From: Novosphingobium sp. FKTRR1
GTDB taxonomy: Bacteria; Pseudomonadota; Alphaproteobacteria; Sphingomonadales; Sphingomonadaceae
NCBI RefSeq assembly: GCF_020404405.1
Contig: NZ_JAIZDA010000017.1
Coordinates: 1 to 64,000, forward strand
Length of the DNA: 64,000 nt
Direction: 5' to 3'
Position numbers and translations under genes: made by a program. The notes beneath the pieces were generated by a model. The model was not told where the DNA came from. It saw only the letters and a list, made by a program, of their open reading frames with translations, and did not search any database. This document shows, one piece after another, positions 43,474 to 53,301 of this stretch (its first letter is position 1; the number at the start of each line of letters is the position of its first letter).

Positions 43474-44202
43474 TCATTGCATCGGGGCGGGCGGGAACAA
43501 GGCGGCATTGGCAGCGGCTTCGGCCAGTGCGTGGTAGTGGCCCAGCATCATGTGTCCGTCTGACAGGCTGATCTGGCTGGCGTGTGACAGTTCGGGGGTC
43601 GTGCACAAGCTGTCATCTTCCTGCGTGCCATAGATACAGGTGACGGGCAGCCCTTTGAGCAACCGGGCCGTGCTGCGCGGGTTGCTGTCGGGGGTGCCGG
43701 TATAGAATACCCCGCTGGGATTGGCGTGAAAGAACACCTCGGTTCCCGGCACGATCAGCACGACCGAGGAAATGCGCTGGCGCAAGTCCGGCGGCAACAC
43801 GCCGATGCCGGTGTCCAGAATGTCCGCGCCAAACGACGATCCGATCAGCGCGGCCTTGCTCGCGCCGCTCCGCGCCAGAGCTTGACGCAACGAATCGGCA
43901 ACCAGTCCGTCAACGAAGGTGCGGTCGCGTCCGCGCAGGAACAGCGCCGACGAATTGACGGCCATCACCGGCACGCCGCGTGCACGCAAGGCGTCGATCG
44001 CGCCTTCCCCGGCACCCACGGACAGGCCCATGTCGCTTGAGAAATAGACGGCAACCACGCCGTCACGGCGGGGGTTTGCCGGCTCTTCGTAATGCAGTGC
44101 CACCCGGTCGAAATAGCCGCCCACTGCCATCGTCGCAAAAGCGAGGACAGGAACAACGGCCAGCCAGCCTAATAACTTGCGACGACGATTGCGCGGGGGC
44201 AT
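43474..44202 (-). CDS. VirJ/AcvB-like periplasmic serine hydrolase
   Basis: 242 residues. An N-terminal membrane anchor (10-28) is followed by a VirJ domain of alpha/beta-hydrolase type. The nucleophile elbow GSSFG (Ser123) and a C-terminal His in GHYHAL are visible. Length matches single-domain VirJ rather than two-domain AcvB. In Agrobacterium, AcvB degrades lysyl-phosphatidylglycerol made by LpiA; the same functional pairing with the downstream mprF is likely. It is divergent from the two-component system with only 60 bases between. Confidence 0.85.
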   Translation of the reverse strand: MPPRNRRRKLLGWLAVVPVLAFATMAVGGYFDRVALHYEEPANPRRDGVVAVYFSSDMGLSVGAGEGAIDALRARGVPVMAVNSSALFLRGRDRTFVDGLVADSLRQALARSGASKAALIGSSFGADILDTGIGVLPPDLRQRISSVVLIVPGTEVFFHANPSGVFYTGTPDSNPRSTARLLKGLPVTCIYGTQEDDSLCTTPELSHASQISLSDGHMMLGHYHALAEAAANAALFPPAPMQ

Positions 44203-44262
44203 GGGAATGACGATACACCTTTGTCGCTATCAAGGCGGTGGGGGCAACATTAACTTGTTGTC

Positions 44263-44970
44263 ATGGACGGAGTTGACGTGGCCGGACGAATCTTGCTGGT
44301 CGAAGATGATGCCCAGATCGCCGATTATGTCGCGCGGGGATTGAACGAGCATGGCTTTATCGTCGACCGTGCGATCAACGGACGCGACGGCCTGTTCCTT
44401 GCCACCGACAGCCAGTTCGATGTCGTGGTGCTTGACCGCATGTTGCCGGGAATGGACGGGATCGCGGTGCTCAAGGCCTTGCGCGCGGCCGACGTGACAA
44501 CGCCGGTGCTGATGCTGTCGGCGCTGGGCAGCACCGATGACCGGGTTTCCGGCTTGACTGCCGGGGCTGACGACTACCTCGCCAAGCCGTTCTCGTTCGC
44601 CGAACTGCTGGCACGCATCCATGCGTTGATGCGGCGTGGCAGCGGGGCTGGCGCGGCCAAGGCGCAGGAAACCGTGCTGCGCTGTGCCGATCTGGAACTG
44701 GATCGGCTGACCCGGCAAGTGCGCCGGGGTGCCCGCAAGATCGCCCTGCAACCGCGCGAGTTCCGCCTGCTGGAATACCTGCTGCTTCATCAGGACGAGG
44801 TGGTTACCCGCACGATGTTGCTCGAAGCGGTCTGGGATTATCATTTCGACCCCGGCACCAACGTGATCGATGTGCATATCAGCCGTCTGCGCCGCAAGAT
44901 CGATGATGGTGAGCCGCAGCCGTTGTTCCACACCGTGCGCGGTGCGGGATACCGCTTGGCCAACGCGTGA
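44263..44970 (+). CDS. OmpR-family response regulator
   Basis: A 235-residue regulator. The receiver domain has the acidic pair (LVEDDAQ), Asp58 (VVLDRMLPG), Thr/Ser in MLSALGS and Lys in YLAKPFS. A winged-helix DNA-binding domain (LQPREFRLLEYLLLH, NVIDVHISRLRRKID, TVRGAGYRL) follows. It shares a 60-base divergent promoter region with virJ-DUF2147-mprF and is the natural candidate to control that operon. The kinase gene overlaps by 4 bases (GTGA). Confidence 0.93.
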   Translation: MDGVDVAGRILLVEDDAQIADYVARGLNEHGFIVDRAINGRDGLFLATDSQFDVVVLDRMLPGMDGIAVLKALRAADVTTPVLMLSALGSTDDRVSGLTAGADDYLAKPFSFAELLARIHALMRRGSGAGAAKAQETVLRCADLELDRLTRQVRRGARKIALQPREFRLLEYLLLHQDEVVTRTMLLEAVWDYHFDPGTNVIDVHISRLRRKIDDGEPQPLFHTVRGAGYRLANA

Positions 44971-46391
44971 TTGTGGTCCGGCCACGCTGGTGGCGGTTGC
45001 CCGTTGCCGCCATGCGTCGCCGCATATCGCCGACGATGCTGCGGCTGGTACTGGCGATCTTTGCCCTGCAACTTGCATCGAGTGCGGCCGCGATCTTCTT
45101 TCTGCGCGGCCAGATGAACGAAGTCGTACGCGCAGACCGGCTGCGCCAGTTGGCCGATGTGCGCGATGATCTGTTGGCCACCTACTATGAAGGCGGCCGA
45201 CCCGCGTTGGAGGCGATGATCGCCAATCGCCGGGGCAGCGCGGCCGATCCGGGTGTTTTCATCGCCTTGTCAGGGTACGGTGCGACGGGTCAATCCCCCG
45301 CCCGGCCACCGGTTCTGCGGAACCTCTCGCAAGTGCCCGCTTTGCCGATTTCATCGTCGGCAAGGCCGGTGACGGTGCATCGCGGAGCGGACTTGCCCAG
45401 CCTTGAAGGACTGACGCTGACCGGCTCTCTGCCCGATGGCGAACGCCTGACCGTCGGCGTGATGGGGCTGGGTGAGCGGCGCTTCAATCTGGCATTTGCC
45501 ACCGCGATCGGATTGACAATTTCGGTGGCGGTGGCGCTGGCGATGCTCAGCGCGCTGTTGCTGTGGTTGGTGATAGGCCGCCGGACCCACCAGATTGCCC
45601 AAACCGCGGCGGAATTGGCGCAAGGCAATTTCGGCGCGCGCGTGCCAGAGGCGGAAGCGGGCGACGGGTTTGACCATTTGCGCATCCAGATCAACAGCAT
45701 GGCCGAACGGATCGACAGTCTGGTCTCACAACTCAGTTCGGTGTCGGGAGCCTTGGCGCACGATTTGCGCTCGCCGGTGGCGCGATTGACCGCAGCGATC
45801 GACACGGCGCTGGTTGTGGTCGATGGGCAGGGCGCAGGCGGTACCACGCGCGCGCTCGAAGCCCTTCAGGCAGCGCGGGCCGATGCCGAAGGCTTGCGCC
45901 GGATGCTTGAAACCGCGCTGGAAATCACCCGGCTGGAAGGCGGAGCAATTCAGGACCGGCGGGTGCCGCTCGATCTCTGTGCCATCGCACAAGACCTTGT
46001 CGAGCTTTACGAGCCGCTTGCCGAGCAGGCCGGGATCACGCTGGTCGCGCAAGGCGATCCGGCGATCGTCCCGTGCGACCGCGAACTGGTGTCGCGCGCG
46101 CTGGCCAACCTCATCGACAACGCGATGAAGTATGGCGGGCGCAATGTGCGGGTCAGCACCATCATGCGGGGCGCCGGAGCCGAGATCAGTGTGGCCGACG
46201 ATGGTCCGGGAATCCCTCCGGCCGATCGTGCCCGCGTTGTCGAGCGTTTCGTCCGGCTCGACAATGCGCGGACCTTGCCCGGTGGCGGGCTGGGGCTGGC
46301 AATGGTCGCTGCCGTGGCAAGGCTGCATGGCGGCGAACTGGTACTTGGCGGTGACGAAGGGCTGGTGGCCACGTTACGCTTGCCCGCCTGA
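44967..46391 (+). CDS. sensor histidine kinase (EnvZ/PmrB-like)
   Basis: 474 residues. Helix 1 (~22-42), a periplasmic loop (~43-170), helix 2 (~175-200), HAMP, then HisKA with His265 (ALAHDLRSPVARL). The HATPase domain has NLIDNAMKYG, VADDGPGIP and GGGLGLAMV. It is the partner of the regulator just upstream, coupled by a GTGA overlap; an ATG at 45012 is an alternative start. The periplasmic loop is of a size that could sense cationic compounds or envelope state, but the signal is unknown. Confidence 0.92.
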   Translation: MIVVRPRWWRLPVAAMRRRISPTMLRLVLAIFALQLASSAAAIFFLRGQMNEVVRADRLRQLADVRDDLLATYYEGGRPALEAMIANRRGSAADPGVFIALSGYGATGQSPARPPVLRNLSQVPALPISSSARPVTVHRGADLPSLEGLTLTGSLPDGERLTVGVMGLGERRFNLAFATAIGLTISVAVALAMLSALLLWLVIGRRTHQIAQTAAELAQGNFGARVPEAEAGDGFDHLRIQINSMAERIDSLVSQLSSVSGALAHDLRSPVARLTAAIDTALVVVDGQGAGGTTRALEALQAARADAEGLRRMLETALEITRLEGGAIQDRRVPLDLCAIAQDLVELYEPLAEQAGITLVAQGDPAIVPCDRELVSRALANLIDNAMKYGGRNVRVSTIMRGAGAEISVADDGPGIPPADRARVVERFVRLDNARTLPGGGLGLAMVAAVARLHGGELVLGGDEGLVATLRLPA

Positions 46392-46468
46392 TGGTTTCAC
46401 CGACCAAATTGTCCCCTGATTGAATCGCCACTGCCGACTGGCCGCAAGCCCCCATTGAAAACGGGCAA

Positions 46469-49400
46469 CTATCCCTGCGGCGTGCTGACCCGGCCGGTGC
46501 GCTCCAGCTTGCCCCAGCCGATGCCGAGTCCCGCCAGCGCCGAGCCAACCGCGCGGATCACCACGCCGTACATCAACTGGCGATAGACGAACCGCTGGGT
46601 CAGCAGCAGCAGTGCCGGGAACCGCTTTTCGCGCACGTCGAGCCGGAATGCGACATAGCCGCAGATCAGGTCAACGGTGGTGAACGCGATCCAGTACAAC
46701 CCCATCCGCAGCACGTCGGTCTGGGTCTGCGCCCAGCCATGCTGCGCCACGCGCACGATCGTGCCGATGATCGATACCGCCAATGCAAGGTCGATCAGCG
46801 GAGAGATCAGCGCAAACAGGATCTGGAACAGCCAGGCCTGGGGCATGCCGACAAAGGCAAGCCCTTGCGGCTGGCGCTCGCGCAGGATCGAGGCGTGCTT
46901 CCACAAGCATTGCAGCGTGCCGAAAGCCCAACGGAACCGCTGCTTGCCCAGCGCGCGCAGCGTTTCGGGGGCTTCGGTCCAGGCCACGGCGTCCTCGTCA
47001 TACGCCACGCGCCAGCCCTTGCGCTGGATGGCGATGGTCAGATCCTGATCTTCTGCCAGGGTGTCTTCGGGATAGCCGCCGACGTCCTCCAACGCCTCAC
47101 GCCGCCAAGCCCCGACCGCGCCCGGCACGACCATGATCGCATCGAAGCGGGTGAGCGCGCGACGTTCAATGTTCTGCGCGGTGACATATTCGACCGCCTG
47201 CCAGCGGGTGACGATGTTGACGCGGTTACCGACTTTGGCATTGCCCGCGACCGCGCCGATTTCGGGCATTTCGAACCAGCGCACCAGTTTGCCGATGGTG
47301 TCCGGTTCGAACTGCGTGTCGGCATCGAGCGCGACGATGATATCGCCGCTGGCTTGTTCCAGCGCGCGGTTGAGCGCCTTGGCCTTGCCGCCGTTGACCA
47401 TGGTCATCAGCCGCACCCGCGGTTCGTTGCCGAAAGCCGCGCTGACGATCTCGCTGGTGCGGTCTTTCGATCCGTCATCGGCGACGATCACCTCGATCGT
47501 GCCATAACTGGTGGCAAGGATGCGATGCACCGAGGATTCGATGACCCGCTCCTCATTGTAGGCCGGAATGATCACCGAAACGAGTGGACGGTATTCGGAT
47601 TCGGGTTTTCCGGAATCGGCCGGCAGGCCGACGCGGCGTTCGGGGAACAGCGCCAGCACCGTCAGCCCGACCGCACGCACCACGCCGAGCGCAATGGCGA
47701 AGAAGAACGTCCAGTTCAGCGCCACGAGCAGCACTGCCAGCGCCGCGAAGATCCCGACATCGGCGCGCACGGCGACCAGATCCCATCCGCCGACGCGGGG
47801 CATGACTTCATCATGGCTCAATCCCGCAAGGGTCGATGTGGGGACGAAGGTATAGCCGTCAGCGCGCAATCGCTCGATGATCCGGGGCAGGGCGGCAACG
47901 GTCTGGCTGCGGTCGCCGCCGCCATCGTGCAGCAGCACCACATTGGCGCTGCGGTCGGGCGTAGCGCCTTCGACCTGGGCAACGGTGCGGTTGACGATGG
48001 CATCGACGCCCGGGGTGGTCCAGTCGCCCGGATCGACGTGGAGTCCGACCACCGTATAACCGCGTTCCTGTGCGATGACCGCTGGCACCAGTTCGTCGGC
48101 GGTGGTCGGCTCGGCGTCACCGAAATAGGGTGCGCGGAACAGCCTGGTTGATCGCCCGGTATAGGCTTCGATAAGCCGCTGAGTGGCGTTCAGCTCCAGC
48201 CTGATGCCGGTGGCTGACGTGTCGGCCATGTTGGGATGCGTGTAGCTGTGATTGCCGATCTCGTTCCCGTCAGCGGCCATCCGTTCGAGCAAGGCATGAT
48301 TGGATACGCCGTTTTCACCGATGACGAAGAACGTCGCCGGTACTCGGTACTTCTCGAGAACCGTCAGAATTTGCGGCGTCCATTTCGGGTCTGGACCGTC
48401 GTCGAAGGTCAGCGCGATCTGCTTCGGCTTGTCGCCCGTGCGGCGGACGACATAAGGGGTCGGCAGCGTGTCATAGCGCTCGCTGGTGATGATCGCTGAA
48501 GTCCGGTCCCAGCCGATCGTGCGGCTGCCGGCTGTCGGCGTGGCATCGATACGCAAGATCTCGCCATTGCCTTCGACATCGACATTCGTCGTCTGGGCGA
48601 TGATCGCGAGGTTCGGGGGTGCCTTGGCGCGTGTCTTCCACGCTTTCAATGCCGTCCAGAAGCCGGGATCTTCAGAGCCGAGCCGCCAGAGCGCAACCGA
48701 GCCGACGCCAAGGCGCGACAGCACCTGCATCTGGTTCCAACTGGCCGCCGCATCGACCAGCCAGACATCATGGCGCACGCCCGGGGTGCCGGGGTCGGCG
48801 TCGTTGTCCTCGTTAAATGCAAATCCGGCATTGCCGCTGGGCTTGTCCCACAAAGGAACCGCGCCGCTGTCATGTGCCGAGAGCCAGGCTTCTTCGACGG
48901 TGAGGCTGTCGGCCTTGCCCTGATGCCAGTCATAGGCATAGCTGCCCAGCGCGACGATCAGTTTGTCGGCCGGCACGCCGCGCACTTGCTGCGACAGATG
49001 GGTCACGAACCAGCCGTTCGAGGCGATCGGCCCGGATTCACCGCCCTGCCAGTGTTCGTCATAGGCCATGAGCACGACCTTGTCGGCCACTTGCGCCAGA
49101 CTGCGCGCCGACCAATCGGCCGAATCGACCGGCATAGTGACCGCGACCAGACGGTGGCGCGGTGCCAGTTGTGCGTGAAGTTCGCCAAGAAACTGGTGCA
49201 ACTGGGCGATGGCGGGCGGTTCCAGGCTTTCGAAATCGACCATCACGCCCGCGTCGCCGCTGGCATCGAGTGCGGCGGAAATGGCCGTGATCAATGCATG
49301 TCGGCGGGCAGGGTTGGCCAGCAGGCGGGCGGTACCTGCTCCATCCCATCCCGTTTCCGTGGCATTTTGCAGAACCGGAATGACCAGCGGACGATGGATC

Positions 49401-49837
49401 GCGCTGGCAAGCACACGCCGCATCGGCAGATCATCGTTGGCCGCCAGCCGCCCCGATGGGGTGAGCGAGAACAATGTCGGCGCCACCCAGTCGAGCTGGT
49501 TGATATGACGCGCCAGCGTGGCGGCACTGCTGTCGGCATCGGGTACATAGAAGCCGAGCGTCACCGCATTGCCGCCAGCACGCGCGCCTTGCGTGGGGCG
49601 GCGGCCAAACAGTGCCGACAGGCGATGCGACAGACGGCTGACCTGCGTGCGCAGCGGCAGCGGGGCGTTGCGTTCAAAACCGAGGCGAAGCGGTTGGCCA
49701 GCGGGAACGCTGGCGACCGTGGTCGCGAACACGACCGCTATGGTCAGGATCAGGCCGATCGCGATCATGGCTATCACGCGCGTTCTGCGCCGACGGCGGC
49801 CGGTCGGATCAAAGAAAACCGGACGTGACAACAACAA
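46469..49837 (-). CDS. GH18-like / NodB polysaccharide deacetylase / GT2 glycosyltransferase fusion
   Basis: 1122 residues. Helix at ~22-42. A GH18-like domain (~90-400) has a D-x-E dyad at Asp201/Glu203 (VMVDFESLE). A NodB deacetylase (~470-670) has TFDDGPDP and metal His530/His534 (GNHSYTH). Two to three helices (~690-730) precede a GT2 synthase with DDGSKD (787-), DAD (838-840), EDQD (929-932) and QRFRW (966-970), then C-terminal helices. It looks like a one-protein machine to polymerise, deacetylate and trim an N-acetylhexosamine polymer. The start is one of three TTGs in a row; 49831 has the best spacing to GGGAG. Confidence 0.88.
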   Translation of the reverse strand: MLLSRPVFFDPTGRRRRRTRVIAMIAIGLILTIAVVFATTVASVPAGQPLRLGFERNAPLPLRTQVSRLSHRLSALFGRRPTQGARAGGNAVTLGFYVPDADSSAATLARHINQLDWVAPTLFSLTPSGRLAANDDLPMRRVLASAIHRPLVIPVLQNATETGWDGAGTARLLANPARRHALITAISAALDASGDAGVMVDFESLEPPAIAQLHQFLGELHAQLAPRHRLVAVTMPVDSADWSARSLAQVADKVVLMAYDEHWQGGESGPIASNGWFVTHLSQQVRGVPADKLIVALGSYAYDWHQGKADSLTVEEAWLSAHDSGAVPLWDKPSGNAGFAFNEDNDADPGTPGVRHDVWLVDAAASWNQMQVLSRLGVGSVALWRLGSEDPGFWTALKAWKTRAKAPPNLAIIAQTTNVDVEGNGEILRIDATPTAGSRTIGWDRTSAIITSERYDTLPTPYVVRRTGDKPKQIALTFDDGPDPKWTPQILTVLEKYRVPATFFVIGENGVSNHALLERMAADGNEIGNHSYTHPNMADTSATGIRLELNATQRLIEAYTGRSTRLFRAPYFGDAEPTTADELVPAVIAQERGYTVVGLHVDPGDWTTPGVDAIVNRTVAQVEGATPDRSANVVLLHDGGGDRSQTVAALPRIIERLRADGYTFVPTSTLAGLSHDEVMPRVGGWDLVAVRADVGIFAALAVLLVALNWTFFFAIALGVVRAVGLTVLALFPERRVGLPADSGKPESEYRPLVSVIIPAYNEERVIESSVHRILATSYGTIEVIVADDGSKDRTSEIVSAAFGNEPRVRLMTMVNGGKAKALNRALEQASGDIIVALDADTQFEPDTIGKLVRWFEMPEIGAVAGNAKVGNRVNIVTRWQAVEYVTAQNIERRALTRFDAIMVVPGAVGAWRREALEDVGGYPEDTLAEDQDLTIAIQRKGWRVAYDEDAVAWTEAPETLRALGKQRFRWAFGTLQCLWKHASILRERQPQGLAFVGMPQAWLFQILFALISPLIDLALAVSIIGTIVRVAQHGWAQTQTDVLRMGLYWIAFTTVDLICGYVAFRLDVREKRFPALLLLTQRFVYRQLMYGVVIRAVGSALAGLGIGWGKLERTGRVSTPQG

Positions 49838-50174
49838 CTCCCTGCAAATCCCGATTCAGCGGGTGCGCTTTACCACATGTTTGCCGGGTGGCGATGGATG
49901 ATTGGAACGGAATCGGAACAGGGGACCGTCTCGTCACGCCTCCGTGCAACCATCCATCGCCGGTTCCGGCACTATCGCGCAATGCTCGCCTGCGGGATGA
50001 GCAAATCATTACCGATTGGCCATGCCGGGCGATGACCGCCCGTTCCGCCGCCCTGCTTTGCGTCCTTTCGGATTTATCGAACGCAATACGCAGGAGAAGC
50101 CGGGTGTTGGCGGCGGCCGCCATGCCTATATTCGGCTGGCAATCACCAAGGTTTGACAAGCGAAGGACGCAACC
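49838..50174. other. 337-base divergent intergenic region without a recognisable gene
   Basis: It separates the minus-strand GH18/NodB/GT2 gene from the plus-strand extradiol dioxygenase gene. I see a ribosome site for each side (CAGGGAG on minus, AAGGA on plus) but no convincing promoter hexamers, terminator or conserved RNA. Confidence 0.5.
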
Positions 50175-51026
50175 ATGCGACAGCCGGTATTCTTTCTGAG
50201 CCACGGCGGCGGCCCCTGGCCTTGGCTGGAAGGCGATTTTCGCCGCTCGTTCGACTGGCTGGAAGCCTCGCTGGTAGCGCTTCCTGCCCAGTTGCCCGAG
50301 CCGCCGAAGGCCGTTCTGGCGGTTTCGGGCCATTGGGAGGAGCCTGACTTTACCGTTTCGTCGGCAGCCGCGCCGGGCATGGTCTATGACTATTACGGTT
50401 TTCCCGAGCACACTTATCACATCCGTTATCCCGCGCCGGGATCGCCGGAGCTTGCCGGGCGGGTCGTTGAAGTGGCGCAGGCTGCCGGCGTTGCCATCGC
50501 GACCGATCCTGAGCGCGGGTTCGATCACGGCACTTTCTCGATGCTTCAGCCGATCTGGCCGCAAGCTGATGTGCCGGTGGTCAGCCTGTCGATGCGGGCC
50601 GACTACGACCCTGACGCCCATATCGCGCTGGGGCGTGCCCTGGCGCCGTTGCGCGACGAAGGGGTGCTGATCATCGGTTCGGGCTTCAGCTATCACAACC
50701 TGAGGATGTTCGATGAACGTGCCTTTGCCCCCTCGGCGGCGTTCGACGGCTGGTTGCGGCACACTTTGCTCGACCTTGGCCCGGCCGATCGTGAGGCTGC
50801 TTTGTTGCGCTGGGATGAAGCGCCAGCAGCACGTTTGGCCCATCCGCGTGAAGATCACCTGATCCCGCTGATGGTCGCGGCCGGTGCGGCGGGAGATGAT
50901 CCGGCGATCTGCTGCTACTCCGAATATGCGATGCGCGGTGGCATCTCCGCCTCATCCTATCGTTTCGGCACGGAGACCACGCCGACCGGGTTCGACAAGA
51001 TCGGCGCGCGCGAGGTTGCCGCCTGA
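50175..51026 (+). CDS. DODA/LigB-type extradiol ring-cleavage dioxygenase
   Basis: 283 residues, the usual length of the YgiD/4,5-DOPA dioxygenase family. Conserved His residues are visible in LSHGGGPWPW, VSGHWE, FDHGTFSML and REDHLIPL, the expected metal ligands and catalytic base. It opens catecholic rings between or beside hydroxyls using a divalent metal and O2; the substrate here is not known. ATG 50175 follows AAGGA. It is alone, convergent with the GNAT gene (10-base gap). Confidence 0.88.
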   Translation: MRQPVFFLSHGGGPWPWLEGDFRRSFDWLEASLVALPAQLPEPPKAVLAVSGHWEEPDFTVSSAAAPGMVYDYYGFPEHTYHIRYPAPGSPELAGRVVEVAQAAGVAIATDPERGFDHGTFSMLQPIWPQADVPVVSLSMRADYDPDAHIALGRALAPLRDEGVLIIGSGFSYHNLRMFDERAFAPSAAFDGWLRHTLLDLGPADREAALLRWDEAPAARLAHPREDHLIPLMVAAGAAGDDPAICCYSEYAMRGGISASSYRFGTETTPTGFDKIGAREVAA

Positions 51027-51036
51027 GCGACCCCGC

Positions 51037-51459
51037 TCAACGCCCGTCGAGCCGCCTGCCCAGCGTTTCGACGGACTGCGTTTCATAGCCCAGCGCGGCG
51101 TAGAACGCCTTGGTCGCCAGATTGTCGGTGCGGACCATGAACATGATCTTGGGGCACTGGCGGGCGCGCAGCCAGTCCTCTGCCGCCGCCATCAGCGCGC
51201 GACCGATGCCGCAGCGTTGATGGCCGGGGGTGACGCTCAGATAATAGACCCAGCCGCGATGGCCGTCGAACCCGACCATCACCGCACCGTCAAGCGCGGC
51301 AGCCTCTTGCGCTACCAACACGCACGAGGTCGGATTGGCCAGCGCCAACCGGAAGTCGGTCTCCGGGTCATTCCAGGGCCGCGTCAGCCCCGCCGCCTGC
51401 CACAGCGCGATGACGGCGGCTTCATCCGCAGCGGTGGCTTGCCGGATCGACGCTGCCAC
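51037..51459 (-). CDS. GNAT-family acetyltransferase, YpeA-like
   Basis: 140 residues. Acetyl-CoA-binding motif A (VTPGHQRCGIGRALM) and the YpeA-type signature (LTRPWNDPETD, GHRGWVYYL, CPKIMF) are present. It probably acetylates a small molecule or protein N-terminus. The start is GTG, 6 bases after the guaA stop, so it is co-transcribed with guaA. Confidence 0.85.
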   Translation of the reverse strand: MAASIRQATAADEAAVIALWQAAGLTRPWNDPETDFRLALANPTSCVLVAQEAAALDGAVMVGFDGHRGWVYYLSVTPGHQRCGIGRALMAAAEDWLRARQCPKIMFMVRTDNLATKAFYAALGYETQSVETLGRRLDGR

Positions 51460-51465
51460 GGCCGC

Positions 51466-53055
51466 TCATTCCCACTCGATGGTGCCGGGGGGCTTGCTGG
51501 TGTAGTCGTAGACCACGCGGTTGATGCCCTTCACCTCGTTGACGATGCGGGTGGCTACGCGGCTGAGGAAACCGGCGTCGAACGGGTAGATGTCGGCGGT
51601 CATGCCATCGGTGCTGGTCACCGCGCGCAGTGCGCAGACCGCGTCATAGGTGCGGAAGTCGCCCATCACGCCGACGGTGCGGACCGGCAACAGCACGGCG
51701 AACGCCTGCCAGATCGCATCATACAGTCCGGCGTTGCGGATCTCTTCGAGGTAGACGGCGTCAGCCTTGCGCAGGATGTCGCACTTTTCGCGCGTCACTT
51801 CGCCGGGGATGCGGATGGCAAGGCCGGGGCCGGGGAAGGGATGGCGGCCGACGAAGATGTCGGGCAGGCCCAGTTCGCGGCCCAGCGCGCGCACTTCGTC
51901 CTTGAACAGTTCGCGCAAGGGCTCGACGAGCTTCATGTTCATGCGCTCGGGAAGGCCGCCGACGTTGTGGTGGCTCTTGATCGTGACCGAAGGCCCGCCG
52001 GTGAACGAGACGCTTTCGATCACGTCGGGATAGAGCGTGCCTTGCGCCAGGAAATCGGCTCCGCCGACCTGCTTTGCCTCTTCTTCGAACACGTCGATGA
52101 AGGTCTTGCCGATGAACTTGCGCTTGGCTTCGGGGTCGGTGACGCCCGCCAGGCCGTTGAGGAACAGCGCAGAGACGTCCTTGTGGACGAGCGGAATGTT
52201 GTAGTGGTTGCGGAACAGGCTGACGACCTGCTCGGCCTCACCCAGCCGCATCAGCCCGTGATCGACGAACACGCAAGTCAATTGGTCGCCGATCGCCTCG
52301 TGGATCAGCACCGCCGCCACCGCCGAATCGACGCCGCCCGAAAGCCCGCAGATAACGCGTGAGGTGCCGACCTGTTCGCGGATTTCGGCGATCTTGGTCT
52401 TGCGGAATTCGGCCATCGTCCAATCGCCGGTGCAGCCGCAGACGTGGCGCACGAAGTTGGCGATCAGGCGGCCCCCGTCCGGCGTGTGGACGACTTCGGG
52501 GTGGAACTGGGTGCCGTAATATTTCTTCTCGTCATTGGCGATGACGGCAAACGGCGCGCCATCGCTGACCGCGACGATGCGGAAACCGGGGGCAAACTGC
52601 GTTACCTTGTCGCCGTGGCTCATCCACACCTGATGCCGCTCGCCGACCGCCCAAAGTCCGTCGAACAGCACGCACGGTTCGGTGACCGTCAGGAACGCCC
52701 GGCCGAACTCGCCCGAATCGCCAGGTTCGACCGTGCCGCCCTGCTGGTGGCTCATGACTTGCTGGCCGTAGCAGATGCCGAGGATCGGCAAGCCGCTGTC
52801 AAACAGCACCTGCGGCGCGCGCGGGCTGCCTTCGGCGGGCACACTGGCGGGCGAACCCGACAGGATGATACCCTTTGGCTTCATGCGGTTAAATGCCGCT
52901 TCGGCCTGATTGAACGGGGCGATTTCGGAGTACACACCGGCTTCGCGCACGCGGCGGGCGATCAACTGGGTTACCTGGCTGCCGAAATCGACGATCAGGA
53001 TCGACTCGCCCGGATGGGCAAAGCCATGGGGGCTCAAGGGCGTCTGGCTGGTCAT
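51466..53055 (-). CDS. guaA: GMP synthase (glutamine-hydrolysing)
   Basis: 529 residues. The class-I glutaminase domain has ILGICYGQQ (nucleophile Cys) and GTQFHPEV (His/Glu). The ATP-pyrophosphatase domain has the P-loop GLSGGVDSA, and the C-terminal dimerisation domain ends PPGTIEWE, the universal GuaA terminus. It makes GMP from XMP. ATG 53055 gives a short 16-residue lead before ILIVDFGSQ. The promoter carries GCAATT palindromes. Confidence 0.97.
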   Translation of the reverse strand: MTSQTPLSPHGFAHPGESILIVDFGSQVTQLIARRVREAGVYSEIAPFNQAEAAFNRMKPKGIILSGSPASVPAEGSPRAPQVLFDSGLPILGICYGQQVMSHQQGGTVEPGDSGEFGRAFLTVTEPCVLFDGLWAVGERHQVWMSHGDKVTQFAPGFRIVAVSDGAPFAVIANDEKKYYGTQFHPEVVHTPDGGRLIANFVRHVCGCTGDWTMAEFRKTKIAEIREQVGTSRVICGLSGGVDSAVAAVLIHEAIGDQLTCVFVDHGLMRLGEAEQVVSLFRNHYNIPLVHKDVSALFLNGLAGVTDPEAKRKFIGKTFIDVFEEEAKQVGGADFLAQGTLYPDVIESVSFTGGPSVTIKSHHNVGGLPERMNMKLVEPLRELFKDEVRALGRELGLPDIFVGRHPFPGPGLAIRIPGEVTREKCDILRKADAVYLEEIRNAGLYDAIWQAFAVLLPVRTVGVMGDFRTYDAVCALRAVTSTDGMTADIYPFDAGFLSRVATRIVNEVKGINRVVYDYTSKPPGTIEWE

Positions 53056-53123
53056 GACCGGCCGATAAGCATAGTGATCCGTGCTGTCCAGATGGAGCGG
53101 CGCAGCGAGCGGTGTCGATCCAT

Positions 53124-53161
53124 GCAATTGCGTATGGCTTTAATTGCAAAAACTGCAATTA
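53124..53161. promoter_or_regulatory. GCAATT palindromes over the guaA promoter/leader
   Basis: GCAATTGC (53124-53131) is a perfect 8-bp palindrome. TAATTGC (53141-53147) and GCAATTA (53155-53161) form a second inverted repeat with a 7-base spacer. All share the AATTGC/GCAATT core. The second repeat covers the guaA -10 and start site. They look like operator sites for one regulator and also lie upstream of the divergent 27-aa peptide gene. Confidence 0.45.
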
Positions 53162-53186
53162 TCCGCGAGGTATTAGCATTTGTCAT
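53158..53186 (-). promoter_or_regulatory. sigma70-type promoter of guaA
   Basis: On the minus strand ATGACA (complement of 53181-53186) and GATAAT (complement of 53158-53163) are 17 bases apart. The predicted transcription start near 53151 leaves a ~95-base leader. Confidence 0.55.
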
Positions 53187-53301
53187 ATACGCTGTTCGGC
53201 GTATCTGCGGCCTCGTTCAGTCGCTCCTGCAATCCACACCCTGCCGGCGCACCGAACTGGGAGATAGCCTGGAAGTGCCTCACAGCAAGGAGGAACTTCC
53301 C

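Noticed and set aside
53056..53150. Purine/guanine riboswitch in the guaA leader
   Set aside because: The leader is short and lacks the three-way junction pattern; the palindromes look like protein sites.
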